From the NCBI GenBank assembly GCA_016932715.1, contig JAFGCG010000003.1, positions 1 through 37,601 of the forward strand: a stretch of 37,601 nucleotides of DNA. The letters are read 5' to 3'. Within the stretch, counting starts at the first letter, position 1. Each line of letters begins with the position of its first letter. The stretch comes from Anaerolineales bacterium (lineage in GTDB: Bacteria; Chloroflexota; Anaerolineae; Anaerolineales; Villigracilaceae). A program made the translations under genes and the position numbers. Below the pieces are notes generated by a model that did not search any database, was not told the DNA's origin, and saw only the letters and a list, made by a program, of their open reading frames with translations. Of this stretch, positions 7,892 through 15,761 are shown one piece after another.

Positions 7892-7897
7892 ATTATA
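7892..7897 (-). promoter_or_regulatory. -10 element of hisN (leaderless)
   Basis: On the minus strand TATAAT is followed by TCATGCC and then the ATG, a 7-nt gap. No Shine-Dalgarno fits. The region where a -35 would lie overlaps the left end of the dispersed repeat at 7911-7950. Confidence 0.6.
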
Positions 7898-7910
7898 TAA
7901 TTTTGCGAAA

Positions 7911-7950
7911 GAGATCCTTCGGCTCCGCCTCAGGACAGGCCTTCGCAAGG
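7911..7950. repeat. Dispersed repeat copy between cca and hisN
   Basis: GAGATCCTTCGGCTCCGCCT, then CAGGACAGGCCTTCGCAAGG, is a clear copy of the CCTTCGGCT...CTCAGGACAGGC family. It fills most of the 71-bp gap between the two minus-strand genes. Confidence 0.8.
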
Positions 7951-7955
7951 TTCGA

Positions 7956-9215
7956 TTATTTCAGTAGATTTTCAAGCAGAACTTTTTCTTCTTCCGCCGT
8001 CTTCACTTCCCCATCCAGCCAGGCGGCGCGCAGGCGACGCAGAATCTCGGCGTACCTGGGCCCGGGTGGGATGCCGCGTTTCTTCAGGTCATGGCCCGTC
8101 GTTTTGGGTCGGACACGCCACCACTCGGAGTGATACCTGGTCAAAATATTTCTGATCTTCTCATCCTGCACCGCACACGAAACGACTTCCAGGGCTTTGA
8201 TCGAATAGCCTTCCAGGAACTCCACAACCTGGCTGGGCTTCAAGCCGAGGAGAGCGGTCAGGTTCGCGTTGAGCAGGGAGGCAGAACGCAATATTTTCAA
8301 CAGGCTCGCAGTAAAGTGCAGGCGCTCATGCAGCGACTCGATCTCCTGGTCACTGAGATGCATCAGCCATAGAACCCAGCGCGAATCCCGGTTTTGCAGC
8401 GAGGCGTCATCCGACTCCAGGGTCGCAAACTTGGACCGGTTGAAGTCGGCAAGAACCGGATGGATGGCAGCCAGCAAATCCAGCGCAGCGAGCCGCCTCA
8501 GCATGGAGACCGCATCTGACTCATCGAGGATCAAATCCAGTTCATGGCGAATCCGCTGAGCAGAGAGCTTCGCCACAAAGGGCCGCGCTTCGGGAATCAG
8601 CGCCAGCGTAGCCTCTGCAATCCTGAACGCATAACGCGCTTCGTAGCGAACGAGGCGGTACGGACGCGTGGGATCGTCAATAAATGAACGCGGATGCAAC
8701 ACGCGCAGGATCCCATTTTGCAGGTCAGCCATGCCGTTCAGGTCATCGCGCAGCTCGCCGAAGTGAGACCCGTCCAGCCGGATTGCCAGGGCGTTGACCG
8801 TGAAATCGCGGCGGCGCAGGTCGTCGGCGATGCTCCCTGGCTTGACCGTGGGTAACGCGGCGGGATGCTTGTATGTTTCGGAGCGGGCAGAAATCAGGTC
8901 TAAGGTGTTGGGGGTTTGGGTGTCAGTTATCAGGTTTTGGGGCAGGAACCATTTCGCGGTGCCGAATTTTGAGTGGGCTGTCACTCTGCCTCCGTGTTTG
9001 GAGGCAAGCGCCCGCGCCAGCCTGAGCGCGTCTCCCTCCACGGTGAGGTCAAAGTCATTTAAACGGCGACCCAGCACCAGGTCCCGCACAGAACCGCCGA
9101 CGATATAAAGCGGCAGCCCGCCTCGCGTGGCTGTCTCGCGGACAAGCTGAAGCAGTCTCCAGCGGTCCTCCGGCAGGGATCCTTCTGTCAATGCAATCGG
9201 ATTATGTTTTGTCAC
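7956..9215 (-). CDS. cca: CCA-adding enzyme / poly(A) polymerase family tRNA nucleotidyltransferase
   Basis: A 419-residue class II nucleotidyltransferase. The head domain carries GGSVRD (40-45) and the metal-binding aspartates in DFDLTVEGD (54-62). RRRDFTVNALAIRL near residue 140 and the SAQRIRHELDLIL helix near 220 are the family's conserved neck motifs. These enzymes add or repair the 3'-CCA of tRNA in the cytosol. The short C-terminal region differs from the HD-domain type and no HD motif is seen. An A-adding or poly(A) polymerase role cannot be excluded. The start is GTG, six bases after a TATAAT, so the mRNA is probably leaderless. Confidence 0.87.
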   Translation of the reverse strand: MTKHNPIALTEGSLPEDRWRLLQLVRETATRGGLPLYIVGGSVRDLVLGRRLNDFDLTVEGDALRLARALASKHGGRVTAHSKFGTAKWFLPQNLITDTQTPNTLDLISARSETYKHPAALPTVKPGSIADDLRRRDFTVNALAIRLDGSHFGELRDDLNGMADLQNGILRVLHPRSFIDDPTRPYRLVRYEARYAFRIAEATLALIPEARPFVAKLSAQRIRHELDLILDESDAVSMLRRLAALDLLAAIHPVLADFNRSKFATLESDDASLQNRDSRWVLWLMHLSDQEIESLHERLHFTASLLKILRSASLLNANLTALLGLKPSQVVEFLEGYSIKALEVVSCAVQDEKIRNILTRYHSEWWRVRPKTTGHDLKKRGIPPGPRYAEILRRLRAAWLDGEVKTAEEEKVLLENLLK

Positions 9216-9221
9216 GGTTCA

Positions 9222-9227
9222 ATTATA
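9222..9227 (-). promoter_or_regulatory. -10 element of cca (leaderless)
   Basis: Minus-strand TATAAT, then TGAACC, then the GTG start: a 6-nt gap. This is the same architecture as hisN, ricT and the DUF1684 gene at 19038. No clear -35. Confidence 0.6.
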
Positions 9228-9254
9228 TGTCGAAATAGAGGAGCAACCGGTTTA

Positions 9255-10601
9255 CTACATCAACTTGCGGGCCTGATCATAGGATTGGGCCGCATGCTCC
9301 GCGTCGCCCGCACAAGCCAGTGCATCTCCCAAGGTCCGCCAGACCTGTGGGTCGCGCGGGAACTTTTTTACTAGCCGCGCGAGATCGAGCAGGACATCCT
9401 CGATTGACCTGTTGTGTCGGATCAAGTGTTCGTATGCATACAGGGCACGCGCCAGGTCGCCGCGCGACACACCCGCGCGTGCCATGCCCAGAACGGGATC
9501 GGCTCCATCAGAGGACACAGCTTTCCTGACCTGCGAACTCACAACGGCAGGCGCGGCGGAAGTTAAGACCGGTGGAGCGGACTCCGCTTCAGGCGAGGGC
9601 TGCACCTCCTCCTTCCTGCTTTTCCGGGCGCGAAATGTGTACCTGAAGGCAGGCACGAGCATATCGTTGAGACTATCGCCGAATAAATTCCAGGCAATCC
9701 CAAAGGACATGACCGCCAGCGTAGGCGGAAGGAATGCCCACCAGTACGTCAGCAGATTGCCTCCGGGACCGAGAATCCAATTGCGTCCCTGTGCCAGCAT
9801 CGTACCCCAAACGGAATCTCCGCCAATGTTGATGAAGGTGAAGGTAGCTTGCAAAAGGACAACGCCGCCCACATCGCGGGCAGCCAGCACCAGGGCGGGA
9901 CCTGTGGAGTTTCGCAGAAGATGCTTGCGGATGATCCAGAAGAAAGTTCCCCCCAGTGCGCGCGACGCCTGGACAAATTCCGTCTGCTTCAAAGTAAGGA
10001 CGATGGAATGGACAAGCCGGGCGTAGGGCATCCAGGAGAATAGGATCAGACTTAACATCAGCGGGTTGACGCGTTCGAGCAGGGATTGGATCAGGGTACC
10101 CGAGACTGACGTATCTGTAAACGAAAACACCTCCCCGGAGGAAGCATGATAGAACCCGCCCAGCGCGAAGATCGTGGTGATGAAAAGTTGTTGAATGAAA
10201 ACTACACCGGCAATGGGAGGAAATGCCAGGAACGAATCGGCTATCCTCAGCAATAGACCACCGAGGCGTCCCCCCGCAAGCCCTGAGACTGAACCATACA
10301 AGATGCCAAACAGGGAAGTGGTGATCGTTACGATCAAACCGAACTGAAGCGCGTCGCGCGAACCCCAAACCAGCGCATGGAAGACGTCAATGCCAAATGG
10401 CAACTGCCCGAGGAAGGCTTTTTCGTCAGGAGGCACCGGGCTGGCCTCAAACGCGTTTCCCACCCGCATGAACGGTCCCGGATTCTTAGGATTGTGGGGA
10501 GAAAGAAAAGGTGCAGCAATGGCCACGAAAAAGAAGCCAAGGATCAGAATCACGCTCAGCCAGTTTTGCCAGTGGCTGAAAAATGCACGGGTGCGGCTCA
10601 T
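9255..10601 (-). CDS. DppC-type ABC permease with C-terminal TPR-like domain
   Basis: 448 residues. The first ~330 form a peptide/nickel-type ABC permease with an N-terminal membrane helix (LSVILILGFFFVAIAAPFL), an extracytoplasmic loop and about five more helices. The cytoplasmic EAA loop is EFVQASRALGGTFFWIIRKHLL. Residues about 330-375 are a charged and Pro/Ala/Ser-rich linker. Residues about 376-448 look like two TPR-type helical pairs (GDLARALYAYEHLIRHN; DPQVWRTLGDALACAGDAEHAAQSYDQA). A TPR tail is not a normal part of DppC and suggests a partner-binding role. It overlaps the upstream permease gene by 4 bp (ATGA). No binding protein or ATPase gene is adjacent. Confidence 0.85.
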   Translation of the reverse strand: MSRTRAFFSHWQNWLSVILILGFFFVAIAAPFLSPHNPKNPGPFMRVGNAFEASPVPPDEKAFLGQLPFGIDVFHALVWGSRDALQFGLIVTITTSLFGILYGSVSGLAGGRLGGLLLRIADSFLAFPPIAGVVFIQQLFITTIFALGGFYHASSGEVFSFTDTSVSGTLIQSLLERVNPLMLSLILFSWMPYARLVHSIVLTLKQTEFVQASRALGGTFFWIIRKHLLRNSTGPALVLAARDVGGVVLLQATFTFINIGGDSVWGTMLAQGRNWILGPGGNLLTYWWAFLPPTLAVMSFGIAWNLFGDSLNDMLVPAFRYTFRARKSRKEEVQPSPEAESAPPVLTSAAPAVVSSQVRKAVSSDGADPVLGMARAGVSRGDLARALYAYEHLIRHNRSIEDVLLDLARLVKKFPRDPQVWRTLGDALACAGDAEHAAQSYDQARKLM

Positions 10602-11671
10602 GTCTTGAGGACCCCCTCGCGCACGCGCGGATCGAGGATCGCCTGCGCCACATCCAGGAAGAACATCAGGAGCAGCACCATGATCACGCTGTAGACCGCA
10701 AACCCCAGCGCGGCAGGGGCATCTGGAATCCCACTCATGGAGCGTACGATCACCCCGGAAATCCCCTTGATATCAAAAATAATCTCTGCCACGAACACAC
10801 CTGTGACGATGGAGGTCGCAGAGAGCGTCATGCTCGTCAGCGAAGGGGTTAGGGTGTTGCGGAAGACGTGCTTCCAAACGACCTTCCGTTCGACAATGCC
10901 ACGCGCCTTGGCAGCAATGACATACTCTTTTTTTTCCTCTCCCAAGATGGAGACGCGCGTCACTCTTCCGAGCGTAGCCCAGTGATAAATGCTGAGCGTA
11001 AAGACCGGCATGACAAGATGGCGGACGGCACTTCCGAGAATATCCGGGCGACCATTGAGAAGGCTATCGATCGTCAGCATGCCGGTAAAGGAAACAAACG
11101 CCCCATCAGAAATCTCGAACCGGTAACCCATGTCGATCCGCCCGGGAGCAAACCAATTCAGGTTAATATAAAAAATGGAAAGCAGGATGATGGCAAGAAT
11201 GAACGGTGGTGTGGAGGTGCTCAGGAAAGCAAGCAACCGGAAGCCCCGGTCAAAGGTCCCGCTTCTTCTCCAGCCTGCCGTCACCCCGCTGACCAAGCCA
11301 AGTGGGATCAGAACTGAAAGGGAATAAAAAGCCAGCTCAAGGGTGGCAGGGGTTCGCCGGAGGAGAGAGGGCAGGACATATTCATTCAAAGATGGGCTGT
11401 ATCCCCAGGTCCCCTCAAAGAGGGACCGTACCCAAAAAAAGTATTGGATCGGATAGGGATCACGCAGATGGTAGCTTCTGATGATCTTTTCTTCAATTTG
11501 TTTGTATTGCTTATCGGTCAGCCGCGGAGGCATGTTGTCGGGCATGTATAGTGTGGCGCGTGCCTCGGGCGGCGTTAACATCACCCCCCCATACAACAGC
11601 ATCGTAATAACAAGCAACGATATGGGAATCACCAAAAAGCGGCGGATCACAAATTGCAGAAATGGCGGCAT
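10598..11671 (-). CDS. DppB-type ABC permease
   Basis: A 357-residue integral membrane permease for peptides or similar solutes. The N-terminal helix (FVIRRFLVIPISLLVITMLLYGGVML) and the EAA loop EYVIAAKARGIVERKVVWKHVFRNTL are typical of DppB/OppB. The ATG at 11671 is preceded by GGAG at a good distance and yields the usual MPPFLQFVIRRFL start. An upstream ATG would add an unrelated hydrophilic extension. It is translationally coupled to the second permease. With no substrate-binding protein or ATPase nearby, this is an orphan heterodimeric permease that must use components encoded elsewhere. Confidence 0.88.
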   Translation of the reverse strand: MPPFLQFVIRRFLVIPISLLVITMLLYGGVMLTPPEARATLYMPDNMPPRLTDKQYKQIEEKIIRSYHLRDPYPIQYFFWVRSLFEGTWGYSPSLNEYVLPSLLRRTPATLELAFYSLSVLIPLGLVSGVTAGWRRSGTFDRGFRLLAFLSTSTPPFILAIILLSIFYINLNWFAPGRIDMGYRFEISDGAFVSFTGMLTIDSLLNGRPDILGSAVRHLVMPVFTLSIYHWATLGRVTRVSILGEEKKEYVIAAKARGIVERKVVWKHVFRNTLTPSLTSMTLSATSIVTGVFVAEIIFDIKGISGVIVRSMSGIPDAPAALGFAVYSVIMVLLLMFFLDVAQAILDPRVREGVLKT

Positions 11672-11729
11672 GCTGGGGCTCCGTTTTGATTTTACTCCCA
11701 AACTGTTCGCTCTTAAACATAAATTCAGG

Positions 11730-11735
11730 TATAAT
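11730..11735 (+). promoter_or_regulatory. -10 element of the 11742 small RNA
   Basis: A perfect TATAAT with a weak TTCGCT about 18 bp upstream (11706-11711). The predicted start, about 11742, coincides with the 5' side of the first RNA hairpin. Confidence 0.55.
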
Positions 11736-11741
11736 GCGCTC

Positions 11742-11878
11742 ATCCCGCCAAAAGCATGCGGGACAATAGTCATGCTGAACCCGCTGCCGTCCCCCGTCAT
11801 GTGTAAACCTGCCTGGTCTGGATAAGGTTCAGTTCATCACGCCCCGAACGACTCCCAGACTCTGGTGAGTCGTTTTTT
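11742..11878 (+). ncRNA. Candidate structured small RNA or leader, unidentified
   Basis: A promoter, three possible stems and an intrinsic terminator delimit a ~137-nt transcript without a convincing reading frame. Stem 1 is TCCCGC/GCGGGA (11743-11763). GGGAC at its right side could instead pair with GTCCC at 11779-11783, a possible switch. A second stem, AACCT/AGGTT (about 11805-11828), encloses CTGGTCTGGATA. The terminator follows. AACCTG...TCTGGATAA recalls the 3' part of TPP riboswitches, and GGTC-GGA-CAG recalls SRP RNA, but the key motifs of both are absent. The downstream gene is a MazG-like enzyme, so it could be a free RNA or a regulatory leader. Confidence 0.4.
11847..11878 (+). terminator. 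Intrinsic terminator of the 11742 RNA
   Basis: AACGACTC pairs with GAGTCGTT, an inner CCAGA pairs with TCTGG, and a T-run follows (TTTT after the stem). It is strong and points in the plus direction, although no protein gene on this strand ends here. Confidence 0.85.
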
Positions 11879-11893
11879 GTTGTACCCTCTCCA

Positions 11894-11972
11894 TTCACCG
11901 CGAAAGAACGGAGTTCGCGAGAATGAGCGAGGCAAGAGGAGAGAAGAAAGAGGAAAGAACCTTCGCGGTGAA
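11894..11972. repeat. Inverted repeat before the MazG-like gene
   Basis: Perfect 11-bp arms TTCACCGCGAA (11894-11904) and TTCGCGGTGAA (11962-11972) enclose a 57-nt purine-rich stretch. The right arm ends three bases before the ATG at 11976, so pairing in the mRNA would hide the translation start region. The intervening words resemble degenerate STRR-type DNA. Confidence 0.6.
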
Positions 11973-11975
11973 AAA

Positions 11976-12281
11976 ATGGATATCAAAGAACTGACCGAAG
12001 AGATGCACCGTTTCGTCCGCTCGAAAGGCTGGTACGCGGCCGATAGCAAGCGCCCCCAAACGCCGCGCAACCTGGCAATTTCACTGGCTGTGGAAGCGGC
12101 TGAGATTTTAGAACATTTCCAGTTCCGTGAAACGGCAAAAGACAGGCAGGAACTGGCTGACGAACTCGCAGACGTGGGATTATATTTATTACAGCTCGCG
12201 TCTGTGACGGAAATCGATCTGGAAAAGGCAATTTTGGATAAAATCGAGATCAACAAAACACGAGAATGGGACCAGGAATGA
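11976..12281 (+). CDS. MazG-like nucleotide pyrophosphohydrolase
   Basis: A compact 101-residue all-alpha NTP pyrophosphohydrolase. The magnesium-binding signature is ExxE (E40, E43, in AVEAAEILEHFQF) followed by ExxD (E63, D66, in DELADVGLYLL). EAAEILEHFQ is close to the dCTP pyrophosphatase 1 / RS21-C6 group, which cleaves dCTP and modified nucleotides to monophosphates (house-cleaning). The substrate is inferred only from that resemblance. Translation probably starts at ATG 11976 just after an inverted repeat. It overlaps the following LOG gene by 4 bp (ATGA), so the two are co-transcribed. Confidence 0.85.
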   Translation: MDIKELTEEMHRFVRSKGWYAADSKRPQTPRNLAISLAVEAAEILEHFQFRETAKDRQELADELADVGLYLLQLASVTEIDLEKAILDKIEINKTREWDQE

Positions 12282-12814
12282 GAGTATCTGTATTTGGCGG
12301 TTCACAACCCAGGGAAGGCGAGGCGGCGTATACCGAGGCGCTGCAACTCGGCAAGCTCTTAGCCGTGCGCGGACATACTGTGCTGACAGGCGGGTACATC
12401 GGCACGATGGAAGCCGTCTCGCGCGGCGCGCGGGAAGCAGGCGGGCATGTCATTGGGGTGACGTGCGAGGATATCGAAGCCTGGCGGCCCATCAAGGCGA
12501 ATGCCTGGGTCGTGGAAGAGATCCGGAAGAAAACGCTGATGGAACGGCTGCACGCCCTCATCCACGAATCGGACGCGGCGCTCGCCCTCCCCGGCGGTCC
12601 CGGCACCCTGGCTGAAATCTCCCTGATGTGGAACCTGATGATCGTGGAGTCCCTGCACCGGAGGCCGCTCATACTGATCGGAGACGGCTGGCAGTCTGTC
12701 TTTGATCAGTTCATCCAAAGGTTCGATACCTATGTCCCTGCACGCCAGCGCGAGATCTTAGGCTTCGCGAAAGATGTGCAAACTGCTGTGAAGTTATTAG
12801 AGAACAGAGACTAG
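12278..12814 (+). CDS. LOG family protein (nucleotide 5'-monophosphate phosphoribohydrolase-like)
   Basis: 178 residues with a SLOG/Rossmann fold. VFGGS (5-9), LTGGYIGTMEAVSRGA (36-51) and PGGPGTLAE (105-113) are the conserved LOG motifs. LOG enzymes split nucleoside 5'-monophosphates into base and ribose 5-phosphate (established for cytokinin activation and PpnN-type proteins). The start at 12278 overlaps the MazG-like stop as ATGA and gives the usual MRVSVFGGS. The pairing suggests sequential handling of nucleotides: triphosphate to monophosphate, then to base. The final codons (ENRD) lie in repeat-like DNA, so the C-terminal end may be drifted. Confidence 0.83.
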   Translation: MRVSVFGGSQPREGEAAYTEALQLGKLLAVRGHTVLTGGYIGTMEAVSRGAREAGGHVIGVTCEDIEAWRPIKANAWVVEEIRKKTLMERLHALIHESDAALALPGGPGTLAEISLMWNLMIVESLHRRPLILIGDGWQSVFDQFIQRFDTYVPARQREILGFAKDVQTAVKLLENRD

Positions 12815-12868
12815 AGAATAGTCGTCCTCATTACTTCACTACTCTCTTATAACGAATCATCTGCTCTC
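12796..12868. repeat. Degenerate STRR-like repeat
   Basis: Words of the AGAGAACAG / AGACTAGAGAATAG kind run from the end of the LOG gene into the gap before proS, followed by CTCT-rich words. The periodicity is weak but the low-complexity style matches other arrays in the window. Confidence 0.4.
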
Positions 12869-12878
12869 TGGAGAAAAA

Positions 12879-14318
12879 ATGGCTGAAGATAAATTACCAA
12901 CCCGCGCCGAAGACTTTGCCGAATGGTATAACCAACTCGTGGTCAAGGCAGACCTTGCAGATTACGCGCCCGTGCGCGGCTGCATGGTCGTGAAACCCTA
13001 TGGCTGGGCGCTGTGGGAAAACATCACCTCCTGGCTGGACGCCGAGTTCAAGAAGACGGGCCACGTCAACGCGGCGTTCCCAACCCTGATCCCGCTTTCC
13101 TTCTTTGAAAAGGAAAAGGAACATGTGGAGGGGTTTTCGCCCCAACTGGCGGTCGTGACTCACGGCGGCGGCGAGGAACTCGAAGAAAAGCTGGTCGTCC
13201 GTCCCACCTCCGAGACCATCATCGGTTACATGTACTCGAAATGGATCAAGTCCTGGCGCGACCTGCCCGTGCTGATCGTGCAATGGGGCTCGGTCCTGCG
13301 CTGGGAAATCCGTACCAAGTTGTTCCTGCGCACGGCCGAGTTCTACTGGCACGAAGGTCATACCGCCCATGTTTCTGCCGAAGAAGCCACGGAAGAGATG
13401 TACCGCATCCTGGATATCTACGAGGAGTTCTGTCACAAGGAAGCCGCGGTCCCGGTCTTCAAGGGACCCAAGAGCGAATCCGAGCGTTTCCCCGGGGCGC
13501 AGATCACAACATCCATCGAAGCCATGATGTACGACAAGCGCGCCCTGCAGTCCGGCACTTCGCATTACTTCGGGCAGAACTTTGCCAGGGCGTTCGACAT
13601 CAAGTATCTCGATCAGAACAATACCCTGCAATATTGCGAAACCACCTCCTGGGCAATCTCCAGCCGCATCATCGGCGCGATCATCATGGTCCACGGCGAC
13701 GACCAGGGATTGATCCTGCCTCCCCGCCTGGCGCCCATCCAGGCAGTCATCGTTCCCATTTACAAGAACGATGAGGAGAAAAGCAAAGTGATGGAAGTGG
13801 CAGAGCGCGTCTTCCAGGAGCTCAAGGAGGCGGGCATTCGCATCAAAATGGACGATCGTGACAATGTCAGCTCGGGCTTCAAGTTCAATGACTGGGAGAT
13901 GCGCGGCGTCCCCCTCCGTGTGGAGATCGGACCCAGGGATGTGCAGAAAGGCAGCGTCGCCCTCGCCCGGCGTGACAAGCCCGGCAGGGAAGGCAAATCC
14001 TTTGTCCCACAGGCGGGTCTCGCCTCGGCTGTAAGCGGACTCCTCGCCGAGATCCAGGCTGCCCTCCTCAAGCGCGCGACCGGGTTCCGCGATGCAAACA
14101 TCCACGAACCCAAAGATTATGAAGACCTGAAACGCATCGTGGCTGACGGCTGGGCGTTCGCTTACTGGTGCGAATCATTGGAGTGTGAAGCCAAGGTCAA
14201 GGAAGACACCAAAGCCACCACGCGCAACATCCCAATGAATCAGCCTGACGGGGAAGGCACGTGCATCGTCTGCGGCCGACCTGCGAAGCGCAAAGTATAC
14301 TTTGCAAGAGCGTATTAG
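12879..14318 (+). CDS. proS: Proline--tRNA ligase, eukaryote/archaeal type
   Basis: A 479-residue class II aminoacyl-tRNA synthetase that charges tRNA-Pro in the cytosol. Class II motif 2 is in FLRTAEFYWHEGHTAH, the PTSETIIGYMYSKWI segment binds substrates, and the anticodon-binding domain follows from about residue 290 (IVPIYKNDEEKSKVMEVAERVFQEL). The C-terminal domain ends in CIVCGRPAKRKVYFARAY with a zinc-ribbon-like cysteine set and terminal tyrosine. It lacks the bacterial ProS editing insertion, as expected for ProS type 3. GGAG lies eight bases before ATG. STRR-like repeats flank the gene on both sides. Confidence 0.95.
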   Translation: MAEDKLPTRAEDFAEWYNQLVVKADLADYAPVRGCMVVKPYGWALWENITSWLDAEFKKTGHVNAAFPTLIPLSFFEKEKEHVEGFSPQLAVVTHGGGEELEEKLVVRPTSETIIGYMYSKWIKSWRDLPVLIVQWGSVLRWEIRTKLFLRTAEFYWHEGHTAHVSAEEATEEMYRILDIYEEFCHKEAAVPVFKGPKSESERFPGAQITTSIEAMMYDKRALQSGTSHYFGQNFARAFDIKYLDQNNTLQYCETTSWAISSRIIGAIIMVHGDDQGLILPPRLAPIQAVIVPIYKNDEEKSKVMEVAERVFQELKEAGIRIKMDDRDNVSSGFKFNDWEMRGVPLRVEIGPRDVQKGSVALARRDKPGREGKSFVPQAGLASAVSGLLAEIQAALLKRATGFRDANIHEPKDYEDLKRIVADGWAFAYWCESLECEAKVKEDTKATTRNIPMNQPDGEGTCIVCGRPAKRKVYFARAY

Positions 14319-14328
14319 AACTAGAAAA

Positions 14329-14396
14329 CAGTGATCAGTATTCAGTGTTCAGTTTTCCACTATTGATCACTGACAACTGACAACTGGTAACTGTCC
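14329..14396. repeat. STRR-like repeat with internal inverted repeat
   Basis: Words such as CAGTGATCAGTATTCAGTG and ACTGACAACTGACAACTGG repeat with a ~7-9 nt rhythm. The left CAGTGATCA (14329-14337) and TGATCACTG (14364-14372) are perfect 9-bp inverted arms. The array extends to the next start codon. Confidence 0.7.
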
Positions 14397-14397
14397 C

Positions 14398-15201
14398 ATG
14401 CCCGCGATTGACCTGGCCCGCCTCAAAAAACAGACTGCTCACCTGGCCGATATTTTCGGCGAGCCGTCCGCTTTTTTGCGTGAGCTGCGAGAAGTGCTGG
14501 AGTTCTACGTGAACCGGAGCCTGCGCAGCCAGAGTGTGGCTCCCTCTTCCGTCCTGCCCACGTATCGAACGCCCGTTGTTGTCCTGGGGCAGATCGAAAA
14601 GGAGCTGGGTCCGGTTGCCGAACAGCAGCCGATTCTGGCACTCGAATTGGCAGATGCCTTGTGGGACGAGGGTTGGCTCGAAACAAGATTGCTGGCAGCC
14701 TTCCTGCTGGGACGCATCCCGCCCCAGGAGGAGAGGCTGCTGGCGCGCCTGACCGCCTGGACGCAAGCCGTACGCGACCCCGAGGTCCGCGCCGCGCTGC
14801 TGACGACCAGCCTGACCCGTCTGCGCAAAGAAACACCCGACCTGTTTTTGGTCCTGGTCAAGGAGTGGCTGCACCCGGCGCGCCAACGCATGTGGTCAAA
14901 CGGAGTGCAGGCGCTTGTCCCGCTGGTTTCCTCCCCTGATTTCGATAACATTCCTCCGATCCTGGAAATCGTGGAACCCATTATCAAGGTTTCGCCGGCA
15001 GGGTTACAATTCGATTTACAGGAATTGATCGTGACATTATTCGAAGCCTCACCCGATGAGACCATTTATTTTCTTCAGCAAATCCTGAAGGAGACCAGGA
15101 GTCCCTTGCCGGCGGCGGCTTTGCGGCGCATGTTACCGGACCTGCCGCAGGAACTCCAGTCCAGCCTGCGCGAGATGTTGCGCAAGATCAAAACAAGATA
15201 G
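14398..15201 (+). CDS. Alpha-helical repeat protein of unknown function
   Basis: 267 residues, almost entirely predicted helix. Repeated pairs of amphipathic helices (LALELADALWDEGWLETRLLAAFLLG; DPEVRAALLTTSLTRLRKE; ILKETRSPLPAAALRRMLPDLPQEL) suggest a HEAT- or ARM-like solenoid. The layout is somewhat like AlkD-type DNA alkylation repair proteins, but I cannot identify the catalytic or DNA-contact residues, so I leave function open. The start lacks a Shine-Dalgarno because the upstream DNA is repeat. It may be co-transcribed with proS. Confidence 0.6.
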   Translation: MPAIDLARLKKQTAHLADIFGEPSAFLRELREVLEFYVNRSLRSQSVAPSSVLPTYRTPVVVLGQIEKELGPVAEQQPILALELADALWDEGWLETRLLAAFLLGRIPPQEERLLARLTAWTQAVRDPEVRAALLTTSLTRLRKETPDLFLVLVKEWLHPARQRMWSNGVQALVPLVSSPDFDNIPPILEIVEPIIKVSPAGLQFDLQELIVTLFEASPDETIYFLQQILKETRSPLPAAALRRMLPDLPQELQSSLREMLRKIKTR

Positions 15202-15255
15202 CGGTTGAAGCCCAGCGCGACGTTTTAAATTCGATCGACCAGAAAGGAAGCCACG

Positions 15256-15753
15256 ATGCAAATTGCAAGAGTTGTGATTGGAGCGATAATGCTGTTTCTG
15301 GGGCGGGAAATGAACTTTCTTTTCGCAGCCGGAATGGGCGCGCTGATTGGTTTTCGGCTGACACCCATCCTGCCGGCCCACTGGCCCGGGCTCTACGATT
15401 ACATATTTATTGGTGTTCTGGCTCTGATCGCGGCGGGGATCGCAGTGATCAATGAGCGCTTTGGTTACTTTTTCTCCGGCTTTCTGGCAGGGGGATACGT
15501 CCTCGTTGAATATTATGCGCCTGGCGTGCTCACATTGCCTCTTCTGCCATTCCTCATGGGCGGAGTAGTCGGCTCCCTCATTATCGGCTTCCTCACCGAA
15601 TGGGCGCTGCTGATCATCTCCTCCAGCATTGGGGCATACTATGTAGCCAGTTACTTTACGCTGCCTTCCAACCTGCAGATCCTGCTCACTGCCGGCCTGT
15701 TCGTCGTCGGCGCGCTGACGCAGGCGATCCTTTGGTACATGCAAAGAAAATAG
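15256..15753 (+). CDS. Multi-pass membrane protein, paralogue of the 16277 gene
   Basis: 165 residues with about six hydrophobic helices, small residues within them, and a short basic tail (MQRK). The pattern of glycine-rich helices (FFSGFLAGGYVLVEY; FLMGGVVGSLIIGFLTEWALLIISSSIGAYYVA) recurs in the protein encoded at 16277, for example FFAGGYIL and FDWALITLSSLAGASLI. They resemble DUF4203/TMEM198-type membrane proteins. No transport or catalytic motif is visible. AAAGGA precedes the ATG. Confidence 0.65.
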   Translation: MQIARVVIGAIMLFLGREMNFLFAAGMGALIGFRLTPILPAHWPGLYDYIFIGVLALIAAGIAVINERFGYFFSGFLAGGYVLVEYYAPGVLTLPLLPFLMGGVVGSLIIGFLTEWALLIISSSIGAYYVASYFTLPSNLQILLTAGLFVVGALTQAILWYMQRK

Positions 15754-15761
15754 GAGGCGAA

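Noticed and set aside
11800..11840. TPP riboswitch or SRP RNA
   Set aside because: AACCTG...TCTGGATAA recalls the TPP element but the CTGAGA motif and closing GCGTAGGGA are absent; the GGAA tetraloop and AGCAGC side of SRP RNA are also missing.
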